From Piscicola geometra (lineage: Eukaryota; Annelida; Clitellata; Hirudinida; Piscicolidae), in the NCBI GenBank assembly GCA_943735955.1, contig OX030956.1, positions 2,659,412 to 2,723,411 on the forward strand: a stretch of DNA of 64,000 bases. The letters are read 5' to 3'. The position numbers and the translations under genes were made by a program. The notes under the pieces were generated by a model. The model had not been told where the DNA came from, did not search any database, and saw nothing but the letters and a program-made list of their open reading frames with translations. Positions 1 to 11,902 of the stretch are shown in pieces. Positions within the stretch are counted from its first letter, which is position 1; the number at the start of each line of letters is the position of its first letter.

Positions 1-49
1 AAAACTGTCGCCTCAGAGGTCTCGTGTCGTCTCCATGTCCTTGTGATTT

Positions 50-690
50 TGAATAATCAAATAATCAAATAATCAAATAGATTTCTATAGCGCTCTTTCT
101 TCAAATTCAAGAGCGCTCGTAAATAAATTTGTCGAACAGATATGTCTTCAGATCCTTACGAAAAGTAAATAATGATTTAGACGTAGTTAAATAAGGAGGT
201 AATGAGTTCCAAATATATGGACCTGCATAATGGAAAGAACGTTTAGCAAAAGAGTTATTAATGGAAGGGATGAAATAATGATTTTGAGTGGATGATCTTA
301 AATGACTTCTATGAGGGTGAGTTATTAATGATTTGAGGTATATTGGGGATACTGGGGAGTTTTTTAATTTAAACATAAAAACACAGATTTTAAATATAAT
401 CCTAAATTTGATGGGGAGCCAATGTAATAAGATGAGAGAGGGTGTAATGTGGTGATAAATAGGAGTACGGCTAACGACTCTAGCAGCATAATTAAATACT
501 TTATTTAATGGTTTTAAAGTAGTTTCAGGTAAATTATAGTAGAGTGAGTTACAATAGTCAATTCGAGATAAAACAAGTGCAGAGACTAACATCTTTAAAG
601 AAGGGTCATCTAAGTAAGGTAATAATTGTCTGATACGTCTGAGATGAAAATAGCAAGATTTAGTGACTGATAGAATTTGGTTTGAATGCT
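50..690 (-). mobile_element. 3' fragment of a CR1/L2-type non-LTR retrotransposon
   Basis: The minus strand reads as the C-terminal end of a non-LTR reverse-transcriptase polyprotein. Seen: the hallmark stretches LSRIDYCNSLYYNLP, HWLPIKFRI, GPYIWNSLPP and FRKDLKTYLF near the stop at 107-109. Past the stop, a short 3' UTR with GAGCGCTATAGAAATC leads into a small (ATTTGATT)n tail at about 50-80, the usual end of CR1/L2/Rex-like LINEs. Coding similarity fades upstream of about 680, so the copy looks 5' truncated, as LINE copies commonly are. No target-site duplication could be identified, and no intact endonuclease or polymerase domain is present. Confidence 0.85.
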
Positions 691-2700
691 GCTACTTAAG
701 TTTAATTAAGTTGTTATTAATCATTGAGTTGCACAGTTGTGTTATATTAGTAAGATGGAGATCATTGCAACTAGCCTGTGAAATCTCTTACTTGTCTGTA
801 CTGCTATTTAAACTTCTGAACAGTTTTTCATCTTTCTGTACATCGTTTTATTTTTAAATCATCTATAGACTATCGTTTTATCTACAATTTTGTAGTGCTA
901 TGTTATCATTTTTGCTGTAGTATTCTTTTAATAAATCTTGGAATTTAAAATGTACTCAACAGGGCTCAAATCTTATCTTAAGCGGTCAACATGAAGGTTT
1001 AAGATCTTGTAGTATTTTAATGGATTTCATTGTTTTGCAATGCTTTGTAATGAATTGCATTGTATTTTATTGCATAGTATACATTGTTTGTTATATTACG
1101 TAAATTATATTATTTTACTTATGTATTTATATATATTTTTTTATTTTTAATTGATACTTTGATAGATTTTTTCCTTTCAATGTCCCGTGTCTTTATTGTC
1201 TCATATGAAGTAAAGTAAAAATAATTATTTCAAAACAAATTTTATTTTATAACAATTAAACTACCAAACTGCACTTTATACAGCCTAATTATTTCCTTCA
1301 TTTATTTTATTTATTTAAAAAAATTGTATCTTATTGCATTGTATGCTCCTGCATTCCGATGTATTGTTTTTAATCTTTTGTACTACTCTGTGATACGTTT
1401 GATGGTGCATGATACTTGAATGCATGGGTGCACGGGGACAAGTGCTGATCTGAGGCAAAAATGCATAAGACACACAGTGGACCGAACAATGATTTGCCTG
1501 CAATTACCTAGGTGTACGAGCAGAATGAGTCTTCCGACAAAAGAGCATCACCAACATCATCATTCTTATCATCATCTTCATCATCATCGTTATCATCATT
1601 GTTGTCATCATCACCCTCATCATCATCATCATCATAATTATTTCATTTCTTAGCTTGTCTTTTTATTATGCAAACATAAACATTATTCTTTTATTCAAAT
1701 CCTTCTTCTTCTGCTCCTTCAGGCTATCAATCAGGTCGACGTGTGCTTCTTTGGTGGCATACAAAACAATGAATGCCAATAAGATACAATACACTTTGTA
1801 GAATTTGTGCATTGTGTATGCAGTGATAAGCCATTTGAATGAAATACATTAAATATTTTGAAAGAACGGGAGGACAAGTGTGTAACGACTCTCAGTTTGA
1901 CCAACAGTTAAAGGTCCTAGTTTCGAGTACAACCGATGCCATTGAACAATTTGCAGCCTAAGTGGTTTATACGCCACTATAATAATGATCTTCATTACTA
2001 TTAATAATATGATTAGCTCATTGTTATTAGAGTTGCTATTATTATTACAAGACAGTTAGCAGAAAAAACAACGATATAATAACAAAGAAGTGCAATGTAA
2101 GATAACCAGCATTCCGACGCGACACAGAGATACAAAAAGAAACATTTATTGAGATAAGATAAAATGAGATGAGATATATTAAATTGGAATACATTAAGGT
2201 TGAATATAATACGATGTTACTCATTAAAGCGTGATAAAGAACTCCTCAATCAAGGTTGATCAGTAGCAGATGGCATGAGAAGACCTATAATTTATAGACT
2301 TCAACTTTCATTCAATAACTTTTATGATAACTTGAATGTGAACGTTTTGTTGTGTGTTTCGTTGCTGTAGTTGCTTCTTGTTGTTCCGATTGAGTGTGTT
2401 TAAACTCAAAGCATAATGAGTTTGTTGAAATTTTAAACACCAGCATTTTTTTTGTTTACCTCATAGTTCTCAGCACCACCAAATATCGATCCATACAGTA
2501 ACAAATTTTTAATCGCATACACTCTTGTGTGTAGAAACACACTCCTACACATACACAAACAAACATACACACACACAGCAACACAAACACACGCACACAC
2601 ACAAATGAGCAGGACAGCAGCAGCAGCAGCAGGAGTGAAAAGATGAATACAGGTGAGACTAATCCAGGTGTGGCTGGCTACCTCTTGTGTGTGTGTATGC
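691..2700. other. AT-rich intergenic stretch with simple repeats
   Basis: No coding exon could be supported on either strand. The stretch contains a CAT/ATC-rich simple repeat at about 1546-1642 and a CA-rich tract at about 2533-2605. The short open frames here have no recognisable domain and mostly translate the repeats. Confidence 0.5.
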
Positions 2701-2986
2701 TTGAGTGTACGCTCGAGTGTCTTGCAGCTATTCTTGTGCGGTAACTGCAGTTGTATGCGAGTGTCAGTTGTACACTATGTTGTATGTGCAGACTGTGAAA
2801 CTTGAAAACTACCACAAAAGATGGCGAATATCATTGAAAAGATTAGTTCATTTAAAAAGTAGCAACGATCAAATGATTAAGCTTTTGTGGCTCGTAGACT
2901 TGTCGATTTGGATCAAAAGTTCTCTCTCTGCCTTGAATCGAAAGGTTGAAACGATTCAAGAATAGTTGTGGATTGTTTGGGATGAA

Positions 2987-3131
2987 TAAGGTTGATGATG
3001 AATGGATAGGTGGTGTGAAGTGGATGAGTGTGAGATGGATTATGAAGTGGATGTGGATGAAGTGGATGAGTGTGAGATGGATTATGAAGTGGATGATGTG
3101 GATGAAGTGGATGAGTGTGAGATGGATTGGA
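2987..3131. repeat. Minisatellite built on GTGGATGAGTGTGAGATGGA
   Basis: Three imperfect copies of a unit containing GTGGATGAGTGTGAGATGGA occur in a row. They are separated by variable GATTATGAAGTGGATG spacers, which gives a unit of roughly 40-50 bp. An open frame runs through it but shows no protein family. Confidence 0.8.
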
Positions 3132-3459
3132 TGTGAGAGTGAATCAATGAAGGCATTGTGTGCTTGTTGCCTAAACGACCACTGACCAATTAGATGCCAG
3201 TGTTACACACCGATTGACCAATCAGATGCAAGTCTTTTTATCATGCTGTCTCACTTTTATCCATGCACACCATTTGAAGGTTTGGTTGTAATGAAAATTA
3301 TTTGTAAAGAATAAAAAGAAAGAATGAAATTTTTCTATTTAAAAATATGAATATAAATAAATTAAATTTTTAAAAAACAGTAATATCAGAATCTTAAAAT
3401 TAATAAGTAAGAATTTTTCTTTTCACTAAATGATATGTAATTTCCAAAACTGCCACATT

Positions 3460-3539
3460 TCTTAGAACTTTTGGTGCAGTTTAATCTAATTCCCGAGAAT
3501 CTTAGAACTTTTGGTGCAGTTTAATCTAATTCCCGAGAA
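3460..3539. repeat. Perfect 40-bp tandem duplication
   Basis: Two directly adjacent copies of a 40-bp unit that begins TCTTAGAACTTTTGGTGCAG and ends AATTCCCGAGA. I see no difference between the copies. Confidence 0.95.
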
Positions 3540-4707
3540 GTTGAAAGCCTTCAGCATAAGATTCAATGTTTTTTTTACTCCTTGGGTAACAAAAATGGGG
3601 AAAACTAGCATGCATGTGTGGAACTCGTTTTGCGGTCACTGACGTTCTTGTGTTTGGTTATACTTTTTGGTGTCTTGTTTTTTTGGAAGTAGAAAATGCA
3701 TTTAAAATTAAAATTTTTTAAAACAAGTTTAAAACAGGAAAACGAGTAGTTCTTTGTAAAAAATACTGTGTTTGGGAACAAAAAGCCCTAAAAAAAACTA
3801 TTTATGCCTAGCGACACAATGCCGTAAAACATTGTACAGCTCTACACGAGATAACACAGCAAAAGAAGCCAAAAATTCATACTAATTAATCATCCATAAC
3901 AATTAAAAGTTATACCATAACTTCTACTACCACTTCTTCTTCTTCTCCCTTCCCTTAATGATATGCCTGTCCTCAACTTGCACTGTCTCCATGCACCAGC
4001 ATAATTAACTAACACTTGAACCTCATCACCACCTCCCAAGATGATGATGTTGATTACAGCTATGGTAGTGATGATGATGATGATGATTAGGATGATGAGG
4101 ACAAAAAATATCACGTCTTATTTTCTAATTTTGCAATTTTTTGTTTTCTTTTACGAGATTGTTGCAGTAACTTACTTCATTACATAGAAAGATAGTGGCA
4201 AGTAAAGTTAAATGAAGGACTCTATTAGAACTCAAAAACCCAAATAGGAAAAATTAAAACTTAAAGTAGAAAACAATTTCAGTAAAAATCAAAAACTATG
4301 TTCAACGCTTCACTTTTGCCGTTATTAATCATAATGTCAATTTGAGAATTTGACATTACTTGAAATTTTAATTCTTTCCTATTTCCTACGTTAAAAAGTC
4401 GAAGAGTATATAAACTATCTCATTGAATTTTATACATTTTTCAAATAAGAAAATCTCAACCATTTCATTTTGGCCACAAACCTAGCGAGTGAAATGTTTT
4501 CTTTGAAAAACATGTAAATTTTTAATGAATATTTCAATTAACAGCTTTTAACGAGTAGATCTGAAGTTTTACTTTGAACATTTTCATTTATTTATTTTAG
4601 TCATTAAAATAATTATTTTGATAATTATATCTTCACGTATTTATACATTTTTTTCCAAATTGAACTTGAAAATATTTTACATTTTTTAAAATGAGTTTTA
4701 AATTTCA
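3540..4707. other. AT-rich intergenic stretch, no gene seen
   Basis: No exon with domain similarity was found. A small GAT/ATG-rich patch lies around 4038-4100. Confidence 0.45.
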
Positions 4708-4725
4708 ATGCGTCCATTCATTTAT

Positions 4726-5160
4726 CCAACAATCCATCCATCCATAAATCCATCCATCAAATCATCCATCCACCCACCCATCCATCCATCCATCCATCCA
4801 TCCATCCATCCATCCATCTATCCATCCATCCATCCATCCATCCATCCATCCATCCATCCATCCATCCATCCATCCATCCATCCATCCATCCATCCATCCA
4901 TCCATCCATCCATCCATCCATCCATCCATCCATCCATCCATCCATCCATCCATCCATCCATCCATCCATCCATCCATCCATCCATCCATCCATCCATCCA
5001 TCCATCCATCCATCCATCCATCCATCCATCCATCCTTCCATCCATCCATCCATCCATCCATCCATCCATCCATCCATCCATCCATCCATCCATCCATCCA
5101 TACATTCATCCACCCACCCACCCACCCACCCATCTATCCATCCATCCATCCATCCATCCA
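4726..5160. repeat. (ATCC)n microsatellite, about 430 bp
   Basis: A nearly pure tetranucleotide array with a few point variants, for example around 4819, 5036 and 5101-5135. Open frames in several registers (Pro-Ser-Ile-His or Met-Asp-Gly-Trp repeats) follow from the array and are not genes. Confidence 0.97.
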
Positions 5161-6304
5161 CTGACACGTTACTTCTCCACACGCGATCTCCACACAGCCT
5201 CACCTGCCTATTAACTCTCTATTATCAATCTCAATGACACCCTCATCAGCCTACTTCTTCCTATATATAAATTTTGCATTTTTTATTAAAAAGAATTTAC
5301 ATATATATATATAAATTTAATTAATTAATTAACTTGATAATTAATTAGTACTTTTATTATTTATTTATATTTTGGTTTTATTAGTCGTTTGTGCTATTGA
5401 TTTTGTATTTGTTACTCTTGTTTTGATCTTGTTGGCATATTATGACGAAGACTAATCAATGCTATTATTATCTTTTAATAGTTGTTATTATAATTATTTT
5501 TCTCATTGTGTTATTTTTGTTTTTTCTTTTGTTCATTAAGACAACAATGTAATGAAATTTTCAAGTCTTCATGATAATGATGCTAACGATGAAATAATGA
5601 CGATGATGGTGATGATAATGAAGATGATGAGGATGATTATGATTGTGTTTCTGCTCCATCGGACTTAAAATACTGCACCTGTAACCAAAGCAAACACCAA
5701 AAAATTAAACTCGTGATCTGAAGATGCTCCAGATACTGAACCACAATGAACCATCAGTATTTTTTCGGTGCTTCATCGTCTCAAGAGCTGAAAAATCTAT
5801 TATACTGCGTGATACACATTGCAGAAACAAGAAAGATTTCGCCTGCTTGAAGCAGAAACTGATCGAAACAATCTTTCGAGTTTTTCTCAGGTTATCAGAG
5901 TCATCACACTAAAAAAAATTCTTGATAATATTTAATATATGGAACAATTACAGGTCTCAGTTGACAATTCATTCAGGCTTTTATGCTTCAAACGAAGATG
6001 AAAAAAACTATAAATTTTTCTTGCCATTTTAAACAATACTGTTAAAGATTCATTGTGCTTTGCTAGTTGAAGTTCAAAGCATTTGGTTGTCCTGTATCTT
6101 TAGATACATGAGAATGAGGGAAGAAGCGAGACTGGAAAATAATTTGGCCCTTATTCGGGAATATTTTCATTTTTATACATATTCTTTCCTTCTTACTTTG
6201 GGTAAATGTTTTAGCTTCCCAACAGAAGAAAAACTATATATACTACAATCGATAAAGTTGGAGGAGTAGTCGCATCGTTTTGTGTTTTGTTTTTAATTAG
6301 CACG
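5161..6304. other. Spacer upstream of the ST7 gene
   Basis: AT-rich DNA with no supported exon. It should hold the ST7 promoter and 5' UTR, but I cannot point to a specific promoter element. A GAT-rich patch lies at about 5580-5640. Confidence 0.4.
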
Positions 6305-6924
6305 ATGGCTGAGATTTTGCGAAGGATCTTTGATCAGTTTAAAATATGGATAAGCTGGTTGTGGATCTACCTGCTCCTCATCTGGATAATGCTCGTGGTG
6401 TTTGTCTTCTACGTGCTGAGAGGTCCTCTCAAGCTGGGAGAGAGCATAGCTTCAGGTTGCTACGTGGGCACTCCACACTCATTTCAGTGCAGACGACACG
6501 TCTTTGCAATTTGTCGCATGGAAATTAATTGCCTAAACATGTATTTTGCAGATGTTTTTTTTAGCATTTAAAGAGATAATAAATTTAAATACATAAATAC
6601 AAACAATATAATTTATTAAATAAATGATCTCAATCATCACCAATCTTTACAGTTACTCTCTTCTTGACCAACCTGACCCCAAAGTTTTACGTTGCTCTCA
6701 CAGGCACCTCATCCCTCATCTCTGGCCTCATACTGGTGGGTGCTCAAGCTATTTCTTTAGAAAAAAAAATCTTTTTTATTTGCAGTAGTTCTGTTTTGGC
6801 AAGCTACTGTTCAGCAATGTTTGTGTGTTAGTGTGTGAAGCTTTCTTCTGTCTTGATGCTACTTAATAAAATGTATACTTACAATTTATTTTTACCTGCC
6901 CTTAACCAAACCTCACAACACTTC

Positions 6925-6957
<33 letters not shown>

Positions 6958-9141
6958 CTGTTTGAGTGGTGGTACTTCAAGAGGTATGGCATATCGTTCA
7001 TCGAGCAGGTCTCTCTCAACCACCTGTCCCCCTACCTGGGCTGGATGGACGGCTCGAATGCAGAGGTCTCGAATGGAGTCATAGGTCAGCACCCCATTAC
7101 AGGTTCCTTTCCTTTTTTCTTCCACAACTCGATGTATCTCAATGTTCCTGAAGTTGTGCTCTAAAGTATCGAAAGATGCATCAAAGTAAATTGATTAAAG
7201 TTGTAGTGGGCTAAGTTATTTAATTTCCAAGTATTTCAAAACCTCAAGTCACCCTCTTACATCAATCAACCACATATCAACAATCACCAAATTTCAACTT
7301 TCAACACAATTTAACAATAAGCAAAAACCATACTTCAACCACAACTAACGACAAACTCCACCCAAACTCTAAAAAAACACTCACATTCCACAACATCCAC
7401 TCCTTCCCACTCCACGACCACCATTACCAACTACACCAACCTCCCAACCCCCCCCCCCCCCCACCCCCCTATAGAATGCAAAGTGTGGCGCAACCCACTG
7501 AACCTCTTTCGCGGGGCAGAGTACCAACGCTACCTGCAGGCGACCACCAAAGAGCCCCTCACCTACTACGACATGAACCTCTCTGCGCAAGACCATCAGA
7601 CCTTCTTCAACTGCGACTGCGACGTCGGAAAGACTGAATATGAAAGTATGTTGGCATTGTTGGCGTTGTTAGTGCTTTTTGTTGATGTTTGTTGTTTGTT
7701 TTTGTTGTAGTTCAGAAATGTTTTACAGTTTGGTTAGAATTGGCCCTACTAATGTTGTTGTTGTTGTTGTTGACGAAAACACAACACCATGCACAACTTT
7801 TTGATTTTCCAAACGCGTAAACCTTCCAGTTTTGTTTGCTTGTTCTTCTTTTGCATGGAAGACCATTTTGCACCACTTCTTTGTTCTGAGTTGTGATCAA
7901 GAAAGAGTTCAAGACTTCATTAAGGAGGTTCCTTCACTATAGCTCCAAGGCATACCACTTACAAGATTAAGAGTTTCATCGTAGTGGCTTATATTTTTTA
8001 TTATTATTAGTATCATTATTATTATTATCATCATCATAATTATTATTATTACGTATACAAAAACGTACAACAACGATGACAACGACGACGACACCACCTC
8101 AGTAATGCAGACCACGTGGAGGGAGCGCAACACTCAGGTGAGAATCAAAGCTGCTAAAGAAGCTCTCGCTAAGAACCCCGAGTCAGTATCATCATCATCA
8201 TCAGCATAATTGCCGCCAAAATCATCATCATAACCATAACCGCCATCATCATCAACATCAGTTTAACCGCCATTATCGTCACCACAACCACAAAACGAAA
8301 ACACGACACAATGATCATATGAATGTTGATGAAGAAGAATAAGAAGATGATGATGATTATGAGGATGATGATGATGATGATTATGATGATGATGATGATG
8401 ATTATGATGGTGATGATTATGATGGTGATGATGGTGATGATGATGATGATGAGGATGATGATGATGATGACCACCACAATGTTGACACAGGTGTGCTACA
8501 GCGATGATCTTACTGGCGGAGGAAGAATGTCAGACCATTGTTGATGTTGGTGTTGTCGTGGTGTGTTGTGGAGATGAAGTTGTGATGTGTTGATGTTGGT
8601 ATTGAAGGTGTTGTGGATGTTTATCTGTTTTGATGTGTTGGAGTGTGATTATTACGAATTCATCAACAGCAAAAAACACCAAAAATATAAACCTGAAGCA
8701 TTAACCACAACAACAGCTAGAACTACAACAACAGCTAGAACCACAACAACAGCTAGAACCACAACAACTTCCAACAACAACCACAACAACAAAATCCAAC
8801 AACAACAACAACAACAAGCACAACAACACAGGTTGAGCGGCAGTTGAAGGTGGCTTACAAGTGCGCAGAGTCGAACTACCGCAAGTCGCAACAACTGCAG
8901 TGCCACTACTCCAACAACGCCTACGACCTGCCCCTCAGTTCGTCGTCATCATCATCATCTCCATCATCATTATCATCTCCATCATCTTCACCATTATTAA
9001 CATCATCATCTCCATCATCATTATCATCTCCATCATCATTATCATCTCCATCATCTTCATCATTATTAACATCATTATCATCATCATCATCACCATCCCT
9101 GTTTCAGCCTTTCAGTAATGTTTCGTCTCTTAAAATGACTA

Positions 9142-9222
<81 letters not shown>

Positions 9223-9341
9223 CACACACACAGGACGAGACACAAACATTCTAGTGTACGTGAAGAGAAGGTTGGCGATGTGTGCTCGGAGACTTGGCAG
9301 GACGAAGGAAGCTGTCAAGATGATGAGAGATGTACGTGCGC

Positions 9342-9374
<33 letters not shown>

Positions 9375-10208
9375 TGTGTGTGTGTGTGTTTGTGTGTGTA
9401 CGCGCGCGTGTGTTTGTGTGTGTCTATTCATGTACGTGTAAACATGCTCTTACGTGCACACAACAGTTAATAAAGGAGTTCCAGGGCTACAGCTCATTCA
9501 ACATGCACGAGAACCTCATCGAGGCTCTGCTCGAACTCCAGTTGTACGCCGATGTACAAGCCCTTCTCGTCAAGTACGATGGTCAGTACACGCACACATA
9601 CATTCACATATGCACATTCATGCATACACACACACACACACACACACTCATACACACACACACAAACACGCACACACAAACAGACATCAGTCTACCCAAG
9701 TCAGCAGCTATTTGTTACACAGCCGCGCTTCTCAAAGCCAGACAAGTGGCAGAGAAGTGAGCATCTCCCAACCAACCATCCCTCACCACCTTACCATTCA
9801 TTCCCATCCCACCAACTACCATTCCACCATTCTACCAACCACCCACCCACCCACAACCAGCCATCCCATTTACCACCCACCAACCATCCATCGCCATCCA
9901 TCCATCCATCAACCACCCATCAACCATCCATCCATCCCATTTACCACCCACCAACCATCCACCACCATTCATTAACCACCCACCAACCATCTATGACCAT
10001 CAACCACTCATCAACCATCCATCCACCAACCATCCATCACCATTCATCTAATAAATCCAGCGGCATCGACCTCCACTGAGCCTATGCCACAACACCTTCC
10101 CACACAGGTTCTGTCCTGACACCGCCTCTAAGAGGGGTCTAAATTCTGTAGAAATGAACGCCGTCGAAGCCATCCACCGAGCCGTTGAATTCAACCCACA
10201 TGTGCCCA

Positions 10209-10252
<44 letters not shown>

Positions 10253-10265
10253 GTGTGTGTGTGTG

Positions 10266-10353
<88 letters not shown>

Positions 10354-11830
10354 TGTGCATGTATTCACACCTTAAACACGCATGAACACCACGATCACAA
10401 TAACCACCATAACTCAACCCACCCACCTCTCCCCCCCGACACACAGTACCTGTTGGAGATGAAGCCCCTGATCTTTCCACCGGAGCACATCCTCAAGAGG
10501 GGCGACAGTGAAGCGGTAGCGTACGCCTTCTTCCACCTAGCCCACTGGAAAAGGGTCGAGGGCGCCCTGAATCTGCTGCACTGCACCTGGGAAGGAAGTT
10601 AGTGTCTTTCGTCGTGGTGATTTGTGTGTCTTTTGTGTGTGTTTTGTGGTGATTTTTGTGTGTTTTGTTGGTTTTTATTGTGTTTCGTGTGTCTTGCGTG
10701 GCCATCTTGTTCGGGTTGATGGTGGGGAAGCGTTGAAGTGTCCTTGAAGAGTTGTGTGTTTAATAATCTATTAAGTCGCTTGTCACCATGATGATGATTA
10801 TGGGGATGATGATGATGATGAGGACGATGATGATGATGAGCAAGCACCCCTCTCTTGCACCACCACAGCATTCCGAATGATCCCCTACCCACTGGAGAAA
10901 GGCCACCTCTTCTACCCCTACCCCACTTGCACTGAAAACGCAGACCGAGAACTGCTCCCTTGTCAGTGCTTCTACTTCGTCATCATCATCATCATCATCA
11001 TTGTCGTCGTCATCGTCATCATCATAATCACTTATAAGCATACACACCACTTCTTAAACACAACCAACAAATGCATTCTTTTTCTCGGTACACCACAGCA
11101 ATAAATAATATTAAAAAAAATAGAGATAATAATAAAAACACCAATAATATTTAAAAATAATACTAATTTCCACGGCAGCATTCCACGAGTTGTCGGTTTA
11201 TCCGAAGAAGGAGCTGCCCTTCTTCATCGTCTTCACCGGAGGCCTGTGCACCTTCACTGCCCTCCTCGCCCTTCTCACTCACCGCTACCCCGACCTCATG
11301 ACCGCCGCTGTTAAGACTGTGCGTGCTAGGGTGCTTTGTGTGGTGCCGTTTGTGTGTGGTTTTTGTGGTGTTTTGTATTTTTGGGGTGTCGTTTGTTGTG
11401 TACTATGGTGTTGTGGAGTGTCTTGTGTTGTGTTGTGGTGTTGTTCTGTGGTGTGGTGTTGGGCTGTGTTTGTGTGTGTGGTATATTGTGTACTGTCCTG
11501 TTCTGTGTTGTTGTGTGCTGTGGTTTTCCCATTATAATTTCAGCAAATTTTAAATATTATCTCATTCTCATTCTTTTATGCCTTCTCCAATAACGATTTC
11601 CCTAAAGCGGCTTTAATTATCTATTTTGTGCTACGCCCTCAACCACATCTCAACCCCAGCCATAACCACACCTTAACCACTTCTCAACCACGCATGCTCG
11701 ACCACACCACCACCACACCACACAAAACACGCAGGTGATAACATGGATCTACTGGCCTGTGGTGTTCGCCGTCGACAAGCTGGAAGGCGTTTTGCCTTCA
11801 AACATCTTCCAGCAGTTGTCCCGCATCTAG
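6305..11830 (+). CDS. ST7: ST7 (suppressor of tumorigenicity 7) homologue, 15 exons
   Basis: Exons: 6305-6455, 6653-6735, 6958-7084, 7475-7645, 8103-8181, 8491-8545, 8832-8937, 9234-9331, 9467-9581, 9684-9756, 10108-10210, 10447-10597, 10869-10961, 11179-11318, 11735-11830. Phases join without conflict and give 546 residues, close to vertebrate ST7. Seen: an N-terminal hydrophobic segment (residues about 17-40), a second one containing [17 protein letters not shown], the family-typical [11 protein letters not shown] and [18 protein letters not shown], the helical repeat region [59 protein letters not shown], a third hydrophobic segment near [12 protein letters not shown], and the terminal QLSRI before TAG. 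ST7 is a conserved multi-pass membrane protein with TPR-like repeats. Its biochemical role is poorly defined; in vertebrates it is linked to growth control and matrix-gene expression. The start follows from the family-like MAEILRR beginning. Nearly every intron carries long CA, GT, CAT or CAA repeats. Confidence 0.97.
8327..8475. repeat. GAT/ATG trinucleotide repeat in ST7 intron 5
   Basis: An imperfect GAT-based array just upstream of the short exon at 8491. Open frames on both strands here (poly-Ile or poly-Met) are artefacts of the repeat. Confidence 0.9.
8945..9232. repeat. CAT-rich block followed by (CA)n in ST7 intron 7
   Basis: A CAT/TCA-rich tract (about 8945-9095) is followed, after a short unique piece, by about 85 bp of nearly pure CA repeat. 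That repeat runs directly into the acceptor CAG at 9231-9233. Confidence 0.93.
9337..9425. repeat. (GT)n tract directly after the ST7 exon 8 donor
   Basis: GT/GC-rich dinucleotide repeat that starts a few bases after the donor GTACGT at 9332 and fills most of this 135-base intron. Confidence 0.9.
9770..10055. repeat. CCATCC/CCACCAACC-rich minisatellite in ST7 intron 10
   Basis: Imperfect repeats of ACCATCCATC and CACCCACCAACC fill most of the intron between 9757 and 10107. Open frames are low-complexity only. Confidence 0.85.
10211..10352. repeat. (GT)n array beginning at the ST7 exon 11 donor
   Basis: About 140 bp of nearly pure GT repeat begins at the first intron base, so the donor GTGTGT is itself part of the microsatellite. 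Confidence 0.95.
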
Positions 11831-11837
11831 CCGGCGC

Positions 11838-11902
11838 CCCTCCCCTCGCCCCTCCCCCTCGCCCCTCCCCCTCGCCCCTCCCCCTCGCCCCTCCCCCTCG
11901 CC
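11838..11902. repeat. CCCCTCGCCCCTC tandem repeat in the ST7 3' UTR region
   Basis: About five copies of a C-rich 13-16 bp unit containing CCCCTCGCCCCTCC lie a few bases after the ST7 stop codon. This is a strikingly GC-rich patch in AT-rich DNA. Confidence 0.85.

Noticed and set aside
1880..1990. Possible tRNA-derived SINE (TTTCGAGTACAACCGATGCC resembles a B box)
   Set aside because: No matching A box or cloverleaf could be built, and there is no poly-A or repeated tail.
4708..5214. Long open frames over the (ATCC)n array on both strands
   Set aside because: They follow automatically from a stop-free tetranucleotide repeat. There is no start context, domain or splice support.
6060..6269. 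69-codon frame upstream of ST7
   Set aside because: It lacks an ATG at its start, has no domain, and shows ordinary AT-rich composition.
8169..8544. Poly-Ile and poly-Met frames in ST7 intron 5
   Set aside because: These are products of a GAT/ATG microsatellite. The only real coding sequence here is the short exon 8491-8545.
10213..10602. Frame starting in the GT repeat and running into ST7 exon 12
   Set aside because: The Cys-Val part translates the microsatellite intron. Only 10447-10597 is exon.
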